From Nitrososphaera sp. (GTDB lineage Archaea > Thermoproteota > Nitrososphaeria > Nitrososphaerales > Nitrososphaeraceae), in contig NZ_JACAEH010000021.1 of assembly GCF_013388945.1 (NCBI RefSeq), forward strand, positions 95,309 through 159,308: a stretch of DNA of 64,000 nucleotides. The letters run 5' to 3'. Position 1 is the stretch's first letter; the number at the start of each line of letters is the position of its first letter. Positions 8,820-18,395 of this stretch are shown in pieces. The notes under the pieces were generated by a model that had not been told where the DNA came from, ran no database searches, and was given only the letters and a program-made list of their open reading frames with translations. Made by a program: the position numbers and the translations under genes.

Positions 8820-10172
8820 ATGGGAAAAAAGCTGGCTGTCGCCATAGTTGCAATAGTCGCGATAGCCGGCCTTGTAGCTGTTTCAAAGATTCTGGGCGAC
8901 ATGAGGGCGGCGCAGCTGGAAGATGAAAATGCGCAGCCTGCCGTTGAAGAAAATGCTGCAGGCAATGATGCCGCAGTTTCAGAAACTGCCGCAATAGGAG
9001 ATACGGTAGTCTCAGAAACAAAAGAGTGCCCAAGGCCCCCGCCTGCGGCGCCCTTCCCGCCCGTTGCACAGGTCACAAAAGTGGCCGACGGGGACCGGGT
9101 GTCACTTGACGTAAAAGGGATAGAGTTCCCGGACGTCTTTGGGAGGCTTGGAGGGGACGACTTTGACATCGACCCCGACAACCCCGCCTGCTTCCCTGCA
9201 GTCATGGAACACGTGCTCGACGGGCCGTCCAGGGTCAACGCCAACCTGGTTGCAATTGCCCCTGCAGTGTTTTACGAGCAGATCCGGCCCACGCCCAAGT
9301 TTGCCCCATGGAACAACGACCTTTCGCTCACCGACACCGGCTACTATGCAAAGCTGGTCGGCGCGTTCAAGGCAGAGGGATTTCAGGTGATGCACACAGA
9401 GCAGGTCTCGCCCGGCTTTTACGGCACGCCGGAGGACTGGGCGATGCTTGACACAATGAAGCAGGACCCTGCGTGGTGGGACGCGTGGTTTGACGAGTGG
9501 GAAAAGTGGGTCGTGCCAAGGGCCGCGCTTGCAGAGGCAAACGATGTCGACGTTTTCGTGCTCGTGTCGTGGACTGACTCGACGTTCAGGCCCGACATCT
9601 ACCCTGACTATGATACCCGCTGGCGCGACATCATCGCAAAAGTGCGCGAGGTCTATTCCGGAGACGTCGGCGTTATCCTGTCAAACACCGCCCAGGAAAG
9701 TTTCACGTTTGCAGACGCAGTCGATGTCGTGGTAATAGGCTCTTTCAGCGGCTACCAGCTGAACATTCAGGCCGACGGCAAGAAGGTGATAAGCAACAGG
9801 AACAACCCGACGCTTGCAGAGTTGACAGAGGCATACGAGATTACTTTCGACCAGTCGGAGGGCAGGTTCCCTGCAAGCCTGCCGGTCTACTATGCGATAG
9901 GCGCAGTCAGCGCCGACGGCCAGGCGGGCTCCGAGGACGTCGAGGTGATACCTACGATTGATCCTGACTTTGAGGAGCAGGCGCTCTACTACGAGGCCCT
10001 GTTTGCAGCGCTTGAAGACGAGACGTGGGTCGACGGCCTGATAATCCAGAGGATGGACTGGTTTGACCAGTACGAGCGGTCTGCAGAGGTCTACTGGGAC
10101 GAGACCCGCAGCTCGTCGCCTCGAAGCAAGCCTGCAGAGAGCATCATGACGTTCTGGTATTCAGTGACCTGA
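8820..10172 (+). CDS. Secreted protein, putative TIM-barrel glycosidase-like domain
   Basis: N-terminal TM/signal; barrel-like segments (YYAKLVGAFKAEGFQVMHTEQ, WDAWFDEWEKWVVPRAALAEANDVDVFVLVSW); fold assignment tentative. Confidence 0.55.
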   Translation: MGKKLAVAIVAIVAIAGLVAVSKILGDMRAAQLEDENAQPAVEENAAGNDAAVSETAAIGDTVVSETKECPRPPPAAPFPPVAQVTKVADGDRVSLDVKGIEFPDVFGRLGGDDFDIDPDNPACFPAVMEHVLDGPSRVNANLVAIAPAVFYEQIRPTPKFAPWNNDLSLTDTGYYAKLVGAFKAEGFQVMHTEQVSPGFYGTPEDWAMLDTMKQDPAWWDAWFDEWEKWVVPRAALAEANDVDVFVLVSWTDSTFRPDIYPDYDTRWRDIIAKVREVYSGDVGVILSNTAQESFTFADAVDVVVIGSFSGYQLNIQADGKKVISNRNNPTLAELTEAYEITFDQSEGRFPASLPVYYAIGAVSADGQAGSEDVEVIPTIDPDFEEQALYYEALFAALEDETWVDGLIIQRMDWFDQYERSAEVYWDETRSSSPRSKPAESIMTFWYSVT

Positions 10173-10184
10173 CCCTGCAGGGAA

Positions 10185-12962
10185 TCAGTCGTTCCAGAAT
10201 CCACGGGTGATAACGTACTGCTTTTCTGCCTCGTATATGCTGCGGTACACCTGCTCGTCGTCGATGTAGTTTCGCAGAATCCTTGCAGCCGTGTCGGCAC
10301 CCACGCCGTGCCCCGCCAGGACCACGAGCGCTTTTCTGCCAAAGTTGTTCACAAGCGACGCCACCTTCCATGCGCGCTCAAAGCGGTGGTTCTCCTCGTC
10401 GCTCAGTTTGCCGCCGGCAAGCCTGCGCTGTATCACCTTTGACATGTCATAGTCTGACCAGAACGTAGCGGTAACAAGTTTTGACCTGCACGACGGGCAT
10501 GTGATGACTTCTGGCACTTCCCTGGTTTCCATGACGCGCTCCCACTTGCCGCACCTGATGCAGACAAGCCTGTGCTTTGTCTTCTCAAGCCTCTCTTTCA
10601 CTAATTCTATAACACCCTTCTCGATGCTCTGCGGGGCTGCAGCCGACTTGGCAGAGTGCTCCATTATGGGCCGGGCCAAATCAGAGAATTTCGTGACTTC
10701 GAGCCAGTGGAGCTTTATCGTCCCGTCTTTTATGCCTGCAAGCACCCTCGCCGCGTGCGCCATGTCGTACTTGTCGTGCACAAGCTCGCGTATTGACTCG
10801 GAGCTGACAGGCGTCTTTGAGTACCTGTCGTATATCAGGCGCGCGGCTTTCTTGTCGTAGACTGCCTCCCTTGCAATCATACCAAACCTCTTTGCCACCA
10901 TCCAGACCTTCCAGTTTATCTGGTGCGTGCCTGAAAGCGAGGCTATTATCACAGGCTCCAGGTCGTACACGTCGTTGAGCGCGGCTTCAATCCTGCCCTT
11001 TGCCATCCTCGCGCTTGAGGTGAGCATTATCCTGTACGCGTCGGCCCTTGATTCTACGACGTAGCCGAGCTGCGACGAAAGTATCGTCGACAGAAGCGAC
11101 GCAAGCGTGTTGTTTGTCTTTGAGCCAAACGTAGAGTGGATGACAAGCATGTTCCTTGACGCCATGCTCTCGACCACGATGTTCTTGGAGTCGGGTATCA
11201 GCCCGAGCGCCTTTTGCGTGTCGTCCATGATGTCAGTCGACAGCTTGACATGACCTTTTGCGGCCTGGTCGCGGATTATCCCTACCTGCTCGGCAGTCTT
11301 GAAGTCGACAGGTATCATCTCGCCCACCCAGTACGGGATGTTGATTGCAGCCCCGCGCAAAGGCTCGACGTTTACCACCATCCTGCCCTCGTCGACTGCA
11401 AGCACGCGCCACTGCGAGCCCTTGAGGACGAAAACGTTGCCCCGCTCGCCATAGTCGCCCACAAACTGCTGGTCCAAAGTGCCAATCCTGCGCTTGCTTA
11501 TCGAGTCGACGACCTCGAACTTTAGCACGTGCGGTATCATCGACAAATTTTCAAAGTAGTACTTGTACGCCTTTATCTTGCGGCTGTACGTCCGAGATTC
11601 TCTGTCGTACTTTATCACGTGGTGACCTGCAAGTATGTCAAGGCAGCTTTCTACGTCTGACAGGCGGACTGCGCGGAACGGGTGCGCCCGCGTGACAAGG
11701 TCGTAGGCCCGGTCCACGCTCACGGGGTCGCGGGTCTGCATAGCAAGGCCCACCAAGTGGTGCGCCATTGCGTCAAGCGCCCCTTCGTGCATCTTTTGCT
11801 CCTCGATGGAGCCGTGCTTCATGCGGTTGATTATCGCCAGTGCCTCTATCTCGTCGTCGGGGTTGTTTGTCACCACAAGCCCCTTGGCAAACTCGCGCTG
11901 CTTGTGCCTGCTCCTGCCGATTCTCTGCATAAGTTTTGATACCTGTCTTGGCGAGCCGTAGTGTATGACAAGGTCTACCGCGCCTATGTCAAGTCCCAAT
12001 TCAAGCGAGCTTGTGCACACCACAATGCCGGCCTCGCCTGCGCGCAATGTGTGCTCTGTCTCTTCGCGCATCTCCTTTGACAGCGAGCCATGATGTATGT
12101 CGACTTTGATCTCGGACTGGTTGTTCAAGATGGTGCCGAGGTACTCTGCCTCGTCGCGGGTGTTCGTGAAGAGCAGGACCGAGCCTTCCACCTTGCTGCT
12201 TTTGACGTATTCCACGACAAAGTGCGCCACGTTGTTCAGCGACCCCTTGACGTACTTTACCTCGATGTCGTAGCCCCTTGCCGCTGTGTCTACTAGCACC
12301 GCGTGCTTTCTGCCGGCGCCTGCCACGAACTTGGCTGCCTCTTCAAGGTTGCCGACGGTGGCAGACAGCCCTATCCTTGTAAGTTCGTGATTAGAAGCTG
12401 CCTGCAATCTTTCCAGGCTTATCGACAAATGCGACCCTCGCTCTGAAGGCACCAGCTCGTGCACCTCGTCGACTATGACGTACCGCAAGCCTTTGAGCGC
12501 GGCAAGCATCTTTTCGTTTGTAAGCACCACTGCAAGCGACTCGGGCGTAGTTATCAGCACGTCGGGCGGGTTGTCGACTATTTTCTTTTTTGCCGCAGCT
12601 GTCGTGTCGCCGTGGCGTATCTCGACCCTGAGCCCTTCTGACTCGGCATACCTCACTATCCTCCTGAGAACGTCGTTGTTAAGCGCGCGAAGCGGAGTGA
12701 TGTAGATGGCGCGTATGCCGTTTTTTTCTTCCTGAGAAAGCGCGGTGAAAACAGGCATGACTGCGGCTTCTGTTTTTCCAGAACCTGTGGGCGCGACAAG
12801 CAGGCAGTTTACTTTTCTTGCAATTACCGGCAGGGCCTTTTCCTGTATCGTTGTTAGCCGGTCAAAACCTTCCCGGGCAAACTTTTCATTTACCCGCCTG
12901 TCCAGAGCCTTGCCTGTCTCCAGAAGGCTGGGATTGCTTGGCTCTTGAGCTTGTCTTTTCAT
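10185..12962 (-). CDS. lhr: Lhr-type large DEAD/DEAH-box helicase
   Basis: LLVAPTGSGKTEAAVMPVF, DEVHELVPSERGSHL, SATVGN, QRIGRSRH motifs. Confidence 0.93.
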   Translation of the reverse strand: MKRQAQEPSNPSLLETGKALDRRVNEKFAREGFDRLTTIQEKALPVIARKVNCLLVAPTGSGKTEAAVMPVFTALSQEEKNGIRAIYITPLRALNNDVLRRIVRYAESEGLRVEIRHGDTTAAAKKKIVDNPPDVLITTPESLAVVLTNEKMLAALKGLRYVIVDEVHELVPSERGSHLSISLERLQAASNHELTRIGLSATVGNLEEAAKFVAGAGRKHAVLVDTAARGYDIEVKYVKGSLNNVAHFVVEYVKSSKVEGSVLLFTNTRDEAEYLGTILNNQSEIKVDIHHGSLSKEMREETEHTLRAGEAGIVVCTSSLELGLDIGAVDLVIHYGSPRQVSKLMQRIGRSRHKQREFAKGLVVTNNPDDEIEALAIINRMKHGSIEEQKMHEGALDAMAHHLVGLAMQTRDPVSVDRAYDLVTRAHPFRAVRLSDVESCLDILAGHHVIKYDRESRTYSRKIKAYKYYFENLSMIPHVLKFEVVDSISKRRIGTLDQQFVGDYGERGNVFVLKGSQWRVLAVDEGRMVVNVEPLRGAAINIPYWVGEMIPVDFKTAEQVGIIRDQAAKGHVKLSTDIMDDTQKALGLIPDSKNIVVESMASRNMLVIHSTFGSKTNNTLASLLSTILSSQLGYVVESRADAYRIMLTSSARMAKGRIEAALNDVYDLEPVIIASLSGTHQINWKVWMVAKRFGMIAREAVYDKKAARLIYDRYSKTPVSSESIRELVHDKYDMAHAARVLAGIKDGTIKLHWLEVTKFSDLARPIMEHSAKSAAAPQSIEKGVIELVKERLEKTKHRLVCIRCGKWERVMETREVPEVITCPSCRSKLVTATFWSDYDMSKVIQRRLAGGKLSDEENHRFERAWKVASLVNNFGRKALVVLAGHGVGADTAARILRNYIDDEQVYRSIYEAEKQYVITRGFWND

Positions 12963-13050
12963 AAACCATTACTGCAAACAGGCCGACCACGAACAAACCG
13001 ACCGCGACGTACACGTACGAGTCAAAGTTTGCGATAGCCTCGCCTACCAT
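12886..13050 (-). CDS. Small single-TM protein (54 aa, MVGEAIANFDSYVYVAVGLFVVGLFAVMVYEKTSSRAKQSQPSGDRQGSGQAGK) overlapping the lhr 5' end
   Basis: Complete ATG ORF; TM helix followed by basic tail; 77-nt overlap with lhr in another frame. Confidence 0.6.
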   Translation of the reverse strand: MVGEAIANFDSYVYVAVGLFVVGLFAVMVYEKTSSRAKQSQPSGDRQGSGQAGK

Positions 13051-13153
13051 GCAGGACTACTTTGCCGTGCGTCCATAAATACATTCGTTTTGCGTTCCAA
13101 GGTGCGAAAATCGTATCTTAGCTTTATAAGCGATCTGAGGGGCGAAACGCTTT

Positions 13154-15376
13154 ATGCACACCAGATTAGCTAGTGGGGTTCTGCTGGCAGCCATCCTTGC
13201 ATTTTCAATAGCATCGATGGCAGTGGCAGCCCGGCCCGCATTCGCGCAGAGCGAGACCAAGGGCCAGTCTTGGAGTTCTATGAACACTTTGGCAGGCGAT
13301 GCCGAAAAGACTTTTGAAACGGACAAGGCAGGCGCTCTTGCCAAGCTCGACCAGGCGGAGGAAAAATACAACAGCGCTTTCCGCGCCACTGCGTTTGAAG
13401 TCGACAATGCAACTGGACAGGCGATGGACAAGGCGTTTGTCGACATGCGCGCCGCCATCAACTCTGGAAGCAAGATAGACGTCATGCTGAACAAGCAGGT
13501 GATAGACAAGCTCACCTACAAGGTGGCTTTCATGAAGATACAAAAGAGCCTGAGCGAGGCGACGTCCCAGCCACTGAGACAGGCAAAGGTGAACGAGGCC
13601 GCCGGGTGGTACACGGTCATGACGGTCAAGTTCAAGTACGACCAGACGCCGACAGAGTCGTCGCAGGCAATGGCAGCGCTGCAGGCCGACTCTAGCAAAC
13701 TTCAGGAGCTGACGCCTGTCATAATCGACGGCCTGAAGGCCCAGTTCCTGCTCAAGGTTCGTGAAGAAATTGTGGAGGCAGTAGGCGCGCTTGAAAAGAC
13801 GCCGGCCGACACGCTTAACGCGCAAAAGTTTACGCAGGAAGGGACGATGTACTACCGCACTTTGCAGCCCGACGTGGCGGCAAAGATAGGCGCCGAGGAC
13901 GAGGCGGAACTTTCGCACGAGCTTGACGAGCTGATGGAGGCGTCGGCAGCAGGCGACCTTGCAAAGGCGCAGGAAGTGGCTGCAGAGTTGAGCGCGCTCC
14001 TTGACGCGTACGAGGGCAAGGAATCGACAGGAATCGCAGGCGCGCTCAACACGATGAAGGACATGCTCACGCTTGTAGACGATGAATATTCTGCGGCGGT
14101 TGCAAACGGGCAGATAGTCGACCAGCAGGAATACGATGAAGCGGTGCTGTTCCTGGAGAGGGCGACTGACGCCTTTAACGGCGCCAGGTCTTCGCTAGAG
14201 GCGACAGGCTCGGCTGCGGCAGGCGAGCTGGAAGATGACCTTGCGACCATCGCGACTCTCGTGCAGGGCAAGGCCGACCCGTCTGAAGTGAGACAAGTGG
14301 TGCAGCACGCGCTTGCCGAAATAGAGACGATTCGCGCAGCGGCCGGCGGCAGCGCAGAATTTGCCGCCAACGTAGAGTTCATACGCGGCCACCTTGAAAA
14401 GGCGATAGAGAACAAGAACGCAAACAGGATACCGCTTGCAGCTGCGCACGCAGGCCACCCTGTGGAAGAGGTGTACTCGCTCATCACGGTGCCTCTGTCA
14501 AGCGCGGACGCAGAACTTGACGAGCAGCTCGACAGCGCGCTTGTAACGCTTGCAAACAGCATAGACACCCTGTCCGCATCGGAGGTTGAAAGCGCAGTCG
14601 CTGACATCAACGCGATGCTGGACGACGCGATGGCGGCAGTTGTCGGAAACGAGAGCAGCAAGCCAGAGTTTGGCGCGATGGTCGTGGTGTTGCTACTGCA
14701 GACAGCCGAGGTCGAGTACGGCGAGGCTGTCGCAAACGGCCAGATAGTCGAGGAGATAGAGTATCAGGACGCAAGCGCGTTCATGCACCGCGCAGTTGTG
14801 GTGTTTGAAGGCGTGAGGGGCGGAATGGACGAGCACGAGGCCGAAGAAATTGACGAGTTCTTTGCACAGCTCAATTCTGCAGTCTCTGCAAAGGCCGAGC
14901 CTGAACAAATAAACACGCTGCTTGGCGGCATAATCCACGAGCTTGACGAGGTGTTTGCGCTCGGCGTCGAGGACAGCGAGGAGCTCGACGGCTGGGGCTA
15001 CATCGACCACATCAAGGAGCTCCTGGACGAGGCAGTCGAGCACTACAAGGCAGGCAACGCTGCAGAAGCCCGGGCGCTTGCGATAGAGGCCTACCTTGAC
15101 AACTATGAGTTCATCGAGGCCGACATCGCCGAAGAGGACAGGCCGCTCATGGAAAAGGTAGAGATTGACATGAGAGTCGAGCTGGTCCAGATGATAGACC
15201 AGGGCAGGCCCGCGTCTGAAGTCGAGTCCCACGTCGAGCAGATAAAGACGGACCTTGAAGTCGCAAGGGCAGTGGTGACGCCCGAGTTCCCGGTCGCAGC
15301 AGTTGCAGCCGCGCTGGCAGTCGGCGGCGCCGTTGCCTACACAAGGTTCAGGACTTCCTTTGGCCGCAGGGCCTAA
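13154..15376 (+). CDS. Large secreted repeat protein with PEFPVA C-terminal anchor; internal duplicated alpha-helical domain
   Basis: Signal peptide; duplicated EYxxAVANGQIVxxxEYxxA segments; C-term VTPEFPVAAVAAALAVGGAVAYTRFRTSFGRRA. Confidence 0.8.
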   Translation: MHTRLASGVLLAAILAFSIASMAVAARPAFAQSETKGQSWSSMNTLAGDAEKTFETDKAGALAKLDQAEEKYNSAFRATAFEVDNATGQAMDKAFVDMRAAINSGSKIDVMLNKQVIDKLTYKVAFMKIQKSLSEATSQPLRQAKVNEAAGWYTVMTVKFKYDQTPTESSQAMAALQADSSKLQELTPVIIDGLKAQFLLKVREEIVEAVGALEKTPADTLNAQKFTQEGTMYYRTLQPDVAAKIGAEDEAELSHELDELMEASAAGDLAKAQEVAAELSALLDAYEGKESTGIAGALNTMKDMLTLVDDEYSAAVANGQIVDQQEYDEAVLFLERATDAFNGARSSLEATGSAAAGELEDDLATIATLVQGKADPSEVRQVVQHALAEIETIRAAAGGSAEFAANVEFIRGHLEKAIENKNANRIPLAAAHAGHPVEEVYSLITVPLSSADAELDEQLDSALVTLANSIDTLSASEVESAVADINAMLDDAMAAVVGNESSKPEFGAMVVVLLLQTAEVEYGEAVANGQIVEEIEYQDASAFMHRAVVVFEGVRGGMDEHEAEEIDEFFAQLNSAVSAKAEPEQINTLLGGIIHELDEVFALGVEDSEELDGWGYIDHIKELLDEAVEHYKAGNAAEARALAIEAYLDNYEFIEADIAEEDRPLMEKVEIDMRVELVQMIDQGRPASEVESHVEQIKTDLEVARAVVTPEFPVAAVAAALAVGGAVAYTRFRTSFGRRA

Positions 15377-15466
15377 AGGCCTCCTCATTTTTTTTCGCAC
15401 TGCAGTGCATTGGACAGGATACTGCATCCATAAATTTCAAAAACAAGCTCCCAATCACGGTTGACG

Positions 15467-15742
15467 ATGCAGAAAGCAATTGCAGTGTTGGCACTGGCAG
15501 CTGTCGTCGCGTCGATGGCAATTTCGGGCGCGCCGGCGTTTGCCCAGGATGATGAGAGGGAAGGCTTTGGCCTGACAGAGCGAGAGCGGGAAGGCGAGGA
15601 CGACGATAGAGGGTCCATCCTTGGCTCCGGCGTGGCTGGTCTGATCCTTGCCGGCACCGTTGCGGCAATTCTCGGAGTCGCAGGCTATGCGGGCTACAAG
15701 GTCTACCAGATAAAGAGGAAGGCAAAGCCAAAGGCGGCCTGA
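15467..15742 (+). CDS. Small secreted/TM protein
   Basis: Signal peptide, charged linker, C-terminal TM helix. Confidence 0.7.
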   Translation: MQKAIAVLALAAVVASMAISGAPAFAQDDEREGFGLTEREREGEDDDRGSILGSGVAGLILAGTVAAILGVAGYAGYKVYQIKRKAKPKAA

Positions 15743-15743
15743 A

Positions 15744-16214
15744 TTGAAGAGATTTTTTATCCTGGCGCTGCTGTTTGCACCTGCAGCGGCGTACGCAGAC
15801 GAAGGCGGCGCGGCAGCATCGCTTGGGTGGGTCGCGATAGGCGCAGGCGCGCTTGGCACCGTGCCTTTCATGCTTTACGTGCGCGTGAAAAAGCTGTCAG
15901 TCGCAACGCTTGGCGGCGGTGACGCGATAACAAGGGACCTCTCCCTGCAGCACCGGCCGATTCTGAACGCCCACATCGCGCTCAACCTGATAGGCTTTGC
16001 TGCCGGGGCCGCGCACGGGGTCGCCCTCATAAGGGGGCTTGACGCGATCTCGCTCTCGCTTGCGGTAGTGATGACAGTCCTGACTGCAAGCGGCATAGTG
16101 CTCAGGTTTTCTTCAAGGAACGCCAGGGTGTTTGCAAAGGTGCTCCACACCCAGATTGCAATGTCTGCATTGCTTGTAGTATTGATAGCGCTGCACGTGC
16201 TTGCTATGACTTGA
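15744..16214 (+). CDS. Multi-TM protein with paired His, possible b-type-heme (cytochrome b561/ferric-reductase-like) protein
   Basis: LNAHIALNLIGFAAGAAHG and LHTQIAMSALLVVLIALHVL: His pairs with 14-residue spacing in TM helices. Confidence 0.6.
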   Translation: MKRFFILALLFAPAAAYADEGGAAASLGWVAIGAGALGTVPFMLYVRVKKLSVATLGGGDAITRDLSLQHRPILNAHIALNLIGFAAGAAHGVALIRGLDAISLSLAVVMTVLTASGIVLRFSSRNARVFAKVLHTQIAMSALLVVLIALHVLAMT

Positions 16215-16545
16215 GCGAAATGCGCGCATCGTTTCTTTCAAAATGCAAGAACACCTGGTCGCGGGACAGGTTGAACTCCATCGACTTGACCCTGCTCCTG
16301 TAGTAGACGACCTTCCTGCCCTTGCCGTCAAGCTCTATCCTTTCGACAGACAGCAGGCCGGCCTCCTGGAGTTTCTTGATCTTTTTGTACGTTGAACTTA
16401 GCGGCAGCGAGTTTTCTGCAGACACCTGCGCGGCGGTCTTGGCGGCATCAATAGTTGACATTATTATCCTGTGCGAGACGCCGTCTGCAAGCTCTTGCAG
16501 GAGCGGCATCGCCACGTCGTGGCTGTCAAATGTGAGAGCGTTCAT
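16204..16545 (-). CDS. ArsR-like winged-helix transcriptional regulator
   Basis: VSHRIIMSTIDAAKTAAQVSAENSLPLSSTYKKIKKLQEAGLLSVERIELDGKGRKVVYYR. Confidence 0.82.
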   Translation of the reverse strand: MNALTFDSHDVAMPLLQELADGVSHRIIMSTIDAAKTAAQVSAENSLPLSSTYKKIKKLQEAGLLSVERIELDGKGRKVVYYRSRVKSMEFNLSRDQVFLHFERNDARISLKS

Positions 16546-16552
16546 GGTCAAG

Positions 16553-16580
16553 TTAGGTAAGCCTAATTAGGCTAACCTAA
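16553..16580. promoter_or_regulatory. 28-bp near-perfect palindrome TTAGGTAAGCCTAATTAGGCTAACCTAA, DtxR/IdeR-box-like operator
   Basis: Halves TTAGGTAAGCCTAA / TTAGGCTAACCTAA (one mismatched pair); lies between a TATA-like GTTTAAATATG and the regulator ATG. Confidence 0.72.
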
Positions 16581-16936
16581 TCGGACATATTTAAACAATC
16601 TTGAGGGTACTGTTCTGATTTCGTCGGATTAGCTAACTGTCAAATTTTGTCGGGTGAGCCTTACGTTCAAAGTACATTTTGAAAAAGCCAAAGTTAATCT
16701 CGAATGCCTTTAACTCAAAAGGAAATTTCTTTCCCACTTTCCTTATAAAATTACAATACATGCGATTTGCTCTGTATGTATAATGGCAGAACGGGGTACG
16801 TGAACAGATAGGCGAAGATATAAGTAACTGGTAGCGTCGCTAGCCACGCATTAGACTTTCTTGGCCGCGTTTTGTATGATCGTTATCCATTTGTTTGTAC
16901 CCTCTATCTTTATTCCTGCAGCTCTATACGTGAATC

Positions 16937-18337
16937 CTAATCAGGCTCTGCGTGTATCGTCACTATCGAGCCGGGATACTTTTTCCTTATCTGCTTCTCG
17001 ATGTCAGTCACCCGCTCGTGCACCTGCTCTATCGTCGCCGGCCCCTCCTGCGAAAAGGTGCAGTCCACGTCTATCTTGAGCACATCGTCGTCCGTCCGGA
17101 AAGTCGCCACCCTTCCCACCTTCTTTATCTCCGGCGACGCAAGAACTATCTGCGCTATCGAGTTCTGCATCTCAATGTCTGCAAGGGGCTGCACGCCCGC
17201 AAGGCCCGGCATCAAAGGCTCCAGATGAACGGTAACGTCTGCGTCTTTCAGCTGGCCCTTTATCGATTCTTCAACGGCGCTTGCTATGGCGTGGGCCTCG
17301 CTCAGGGTAGCCGACCTGTTGACCTGGATGTGGAGCGACACTTCGATTCTTCCGGTTCCGCCCACCCTCGACGCGATGATGTTGTGCACGCCCTTGACGC
17401 CGCTCACGCGCGCAGCAGCGCGCTCTATAATCGACTCCATCGGCAGGTCGGGGCTGAAAACCGGCTCAAAGTGGACCGTGATGTTCTGCACGCTTGCCAT
17501 GCCAAGCGCCTGCGCGATGTTGTGCTCCACCTGCGCGCTTGTCTCGTGCGCTTTCTCAAAGCTGATGTCGGCCTTGAGGCTTATCGTGGCGTCGACAAAT
17601 ACCTCCCTGCCGACCCTGCGCATCTTGATGTCGCTGCAGCCAAGCACGCCCTCTGTTTCAATCGCCGCCTGCCTTACTTTTGCGACGAGCCGGGGCGGTA
17701 TGCTGTCTGTGAGCTCTACTGCGTTCTGGTAGGCAAACCTGCTGCTCAGGTACGCCAGGAACGCGCCAAGAACTATTGCAGCCGCCGCGTCGCCGGCGTA
17801 CACGCCGGTGGTCGCAAGCCACAGGCCGACAATCGCTACCGAAGTCGAGCCAAAGTCGGCTATAGCATGGTAAAGGTCTGCACGGAGCGTCGCCGCACCA
17901 GACTTTCTTGCCGCCCTGCCAAGGACTGTTATCCTCAAAACGTCGACTGCAAGCGTGTATGTCGCGGCTGCGAAGCCGATTGCGCCCGGGACTACGAGCG
18001 CGGTTGGCCCGCCGAATGCTATCCTGCCTGCCGCCTCGTAGATGAAAAGTATCGCAACGACAAATAATGCAGCACCTCCAATGAAACTCCCGATAGCCTC
18101 TATCTTGCCGTGGCCGTACGTGTGCTCGATGTCCCGGGGCTTGGACGCAAGCCTGACTGCTATTATCAGGATGCCGGTTACAACCGAGTCGAGCAGCGCG
18201 TGCGTGCTGTCCGTTAAAAGTGCAAGGCTGTTTGTTGCAATGCCTGCGACAAACTCAAAGACGAAAACCGAAGCAATGGCTACAAGCGATATCCGGAGGG
18301 CATTTCTCTTGAGCGCAAACTCGCCGGCTGCTGCCAC
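16937..18337 (-). CDS. Cation diffusion facilitator (CDF) family transporter with long C-terminal domain
   Basis: FVAGIATNSLALLTDSTHALLDSVVTGILI, HTYGHGKIEAIG, repeated C-terminal CDF cytosolic modules. Confidence 0.92.
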   Translation of the reverse strand: MAAAGEFALKRNALRISLVAIASVFVFEFVAGIATNSLALLTDSTHALLDSVVTGILIIAVRLASKPRDIEHTYGHGKIEAIGSFIGGAALFVVAILFIYEAAGRIAFGGPTALVVPGAIGFAAATYTLAVDVLRITVLGRAARKSGAATLRADLYHAIADFGSTSVAIVGLWLATTGVYAGDAAAAIVLGAFLAYLSSRFAYQNAVELTDSIPPRLVAKVRQAAIETEGVLGCSDIKMRRVGREVFVDATISLKADISFEKAHETSAQVEHNIAQALGMASVQNITVHFEPVFSPDLPMESIIERAAARVSGVKGVHNIIASRVGGTGRIEVSLHIQVNRSATLSEAHAIASAVEESIKGQLKDADVTVHLEPLMPGLAGVQPLADIEMQNSIAQIVLASPEIKKVGRVATFRTDDDVLKIDVDCTFSQEGPATIEQVHERVTDIEKQIRKKYPGSIVTIHAEPD

Positions 18338-18395
18338 GGCTCACCAGCTGATTGCAGAGTTGCTATATAGGTGTTTCAAAAATGTGGGAGGGAGC

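Noticed and set aside
13205-13918. 237-aa minus-strand ORF opposite the large surface protein
   Set aside because: Arg/Leu/Val-rich shadow frame with no motif
16952-18067. 371-aa plus-strand ORF antisense to the CDF transporter
   Set aside because: Arg/His/Leu-rich shadow frame opposite a clear CDF protein; no recognisable motifs
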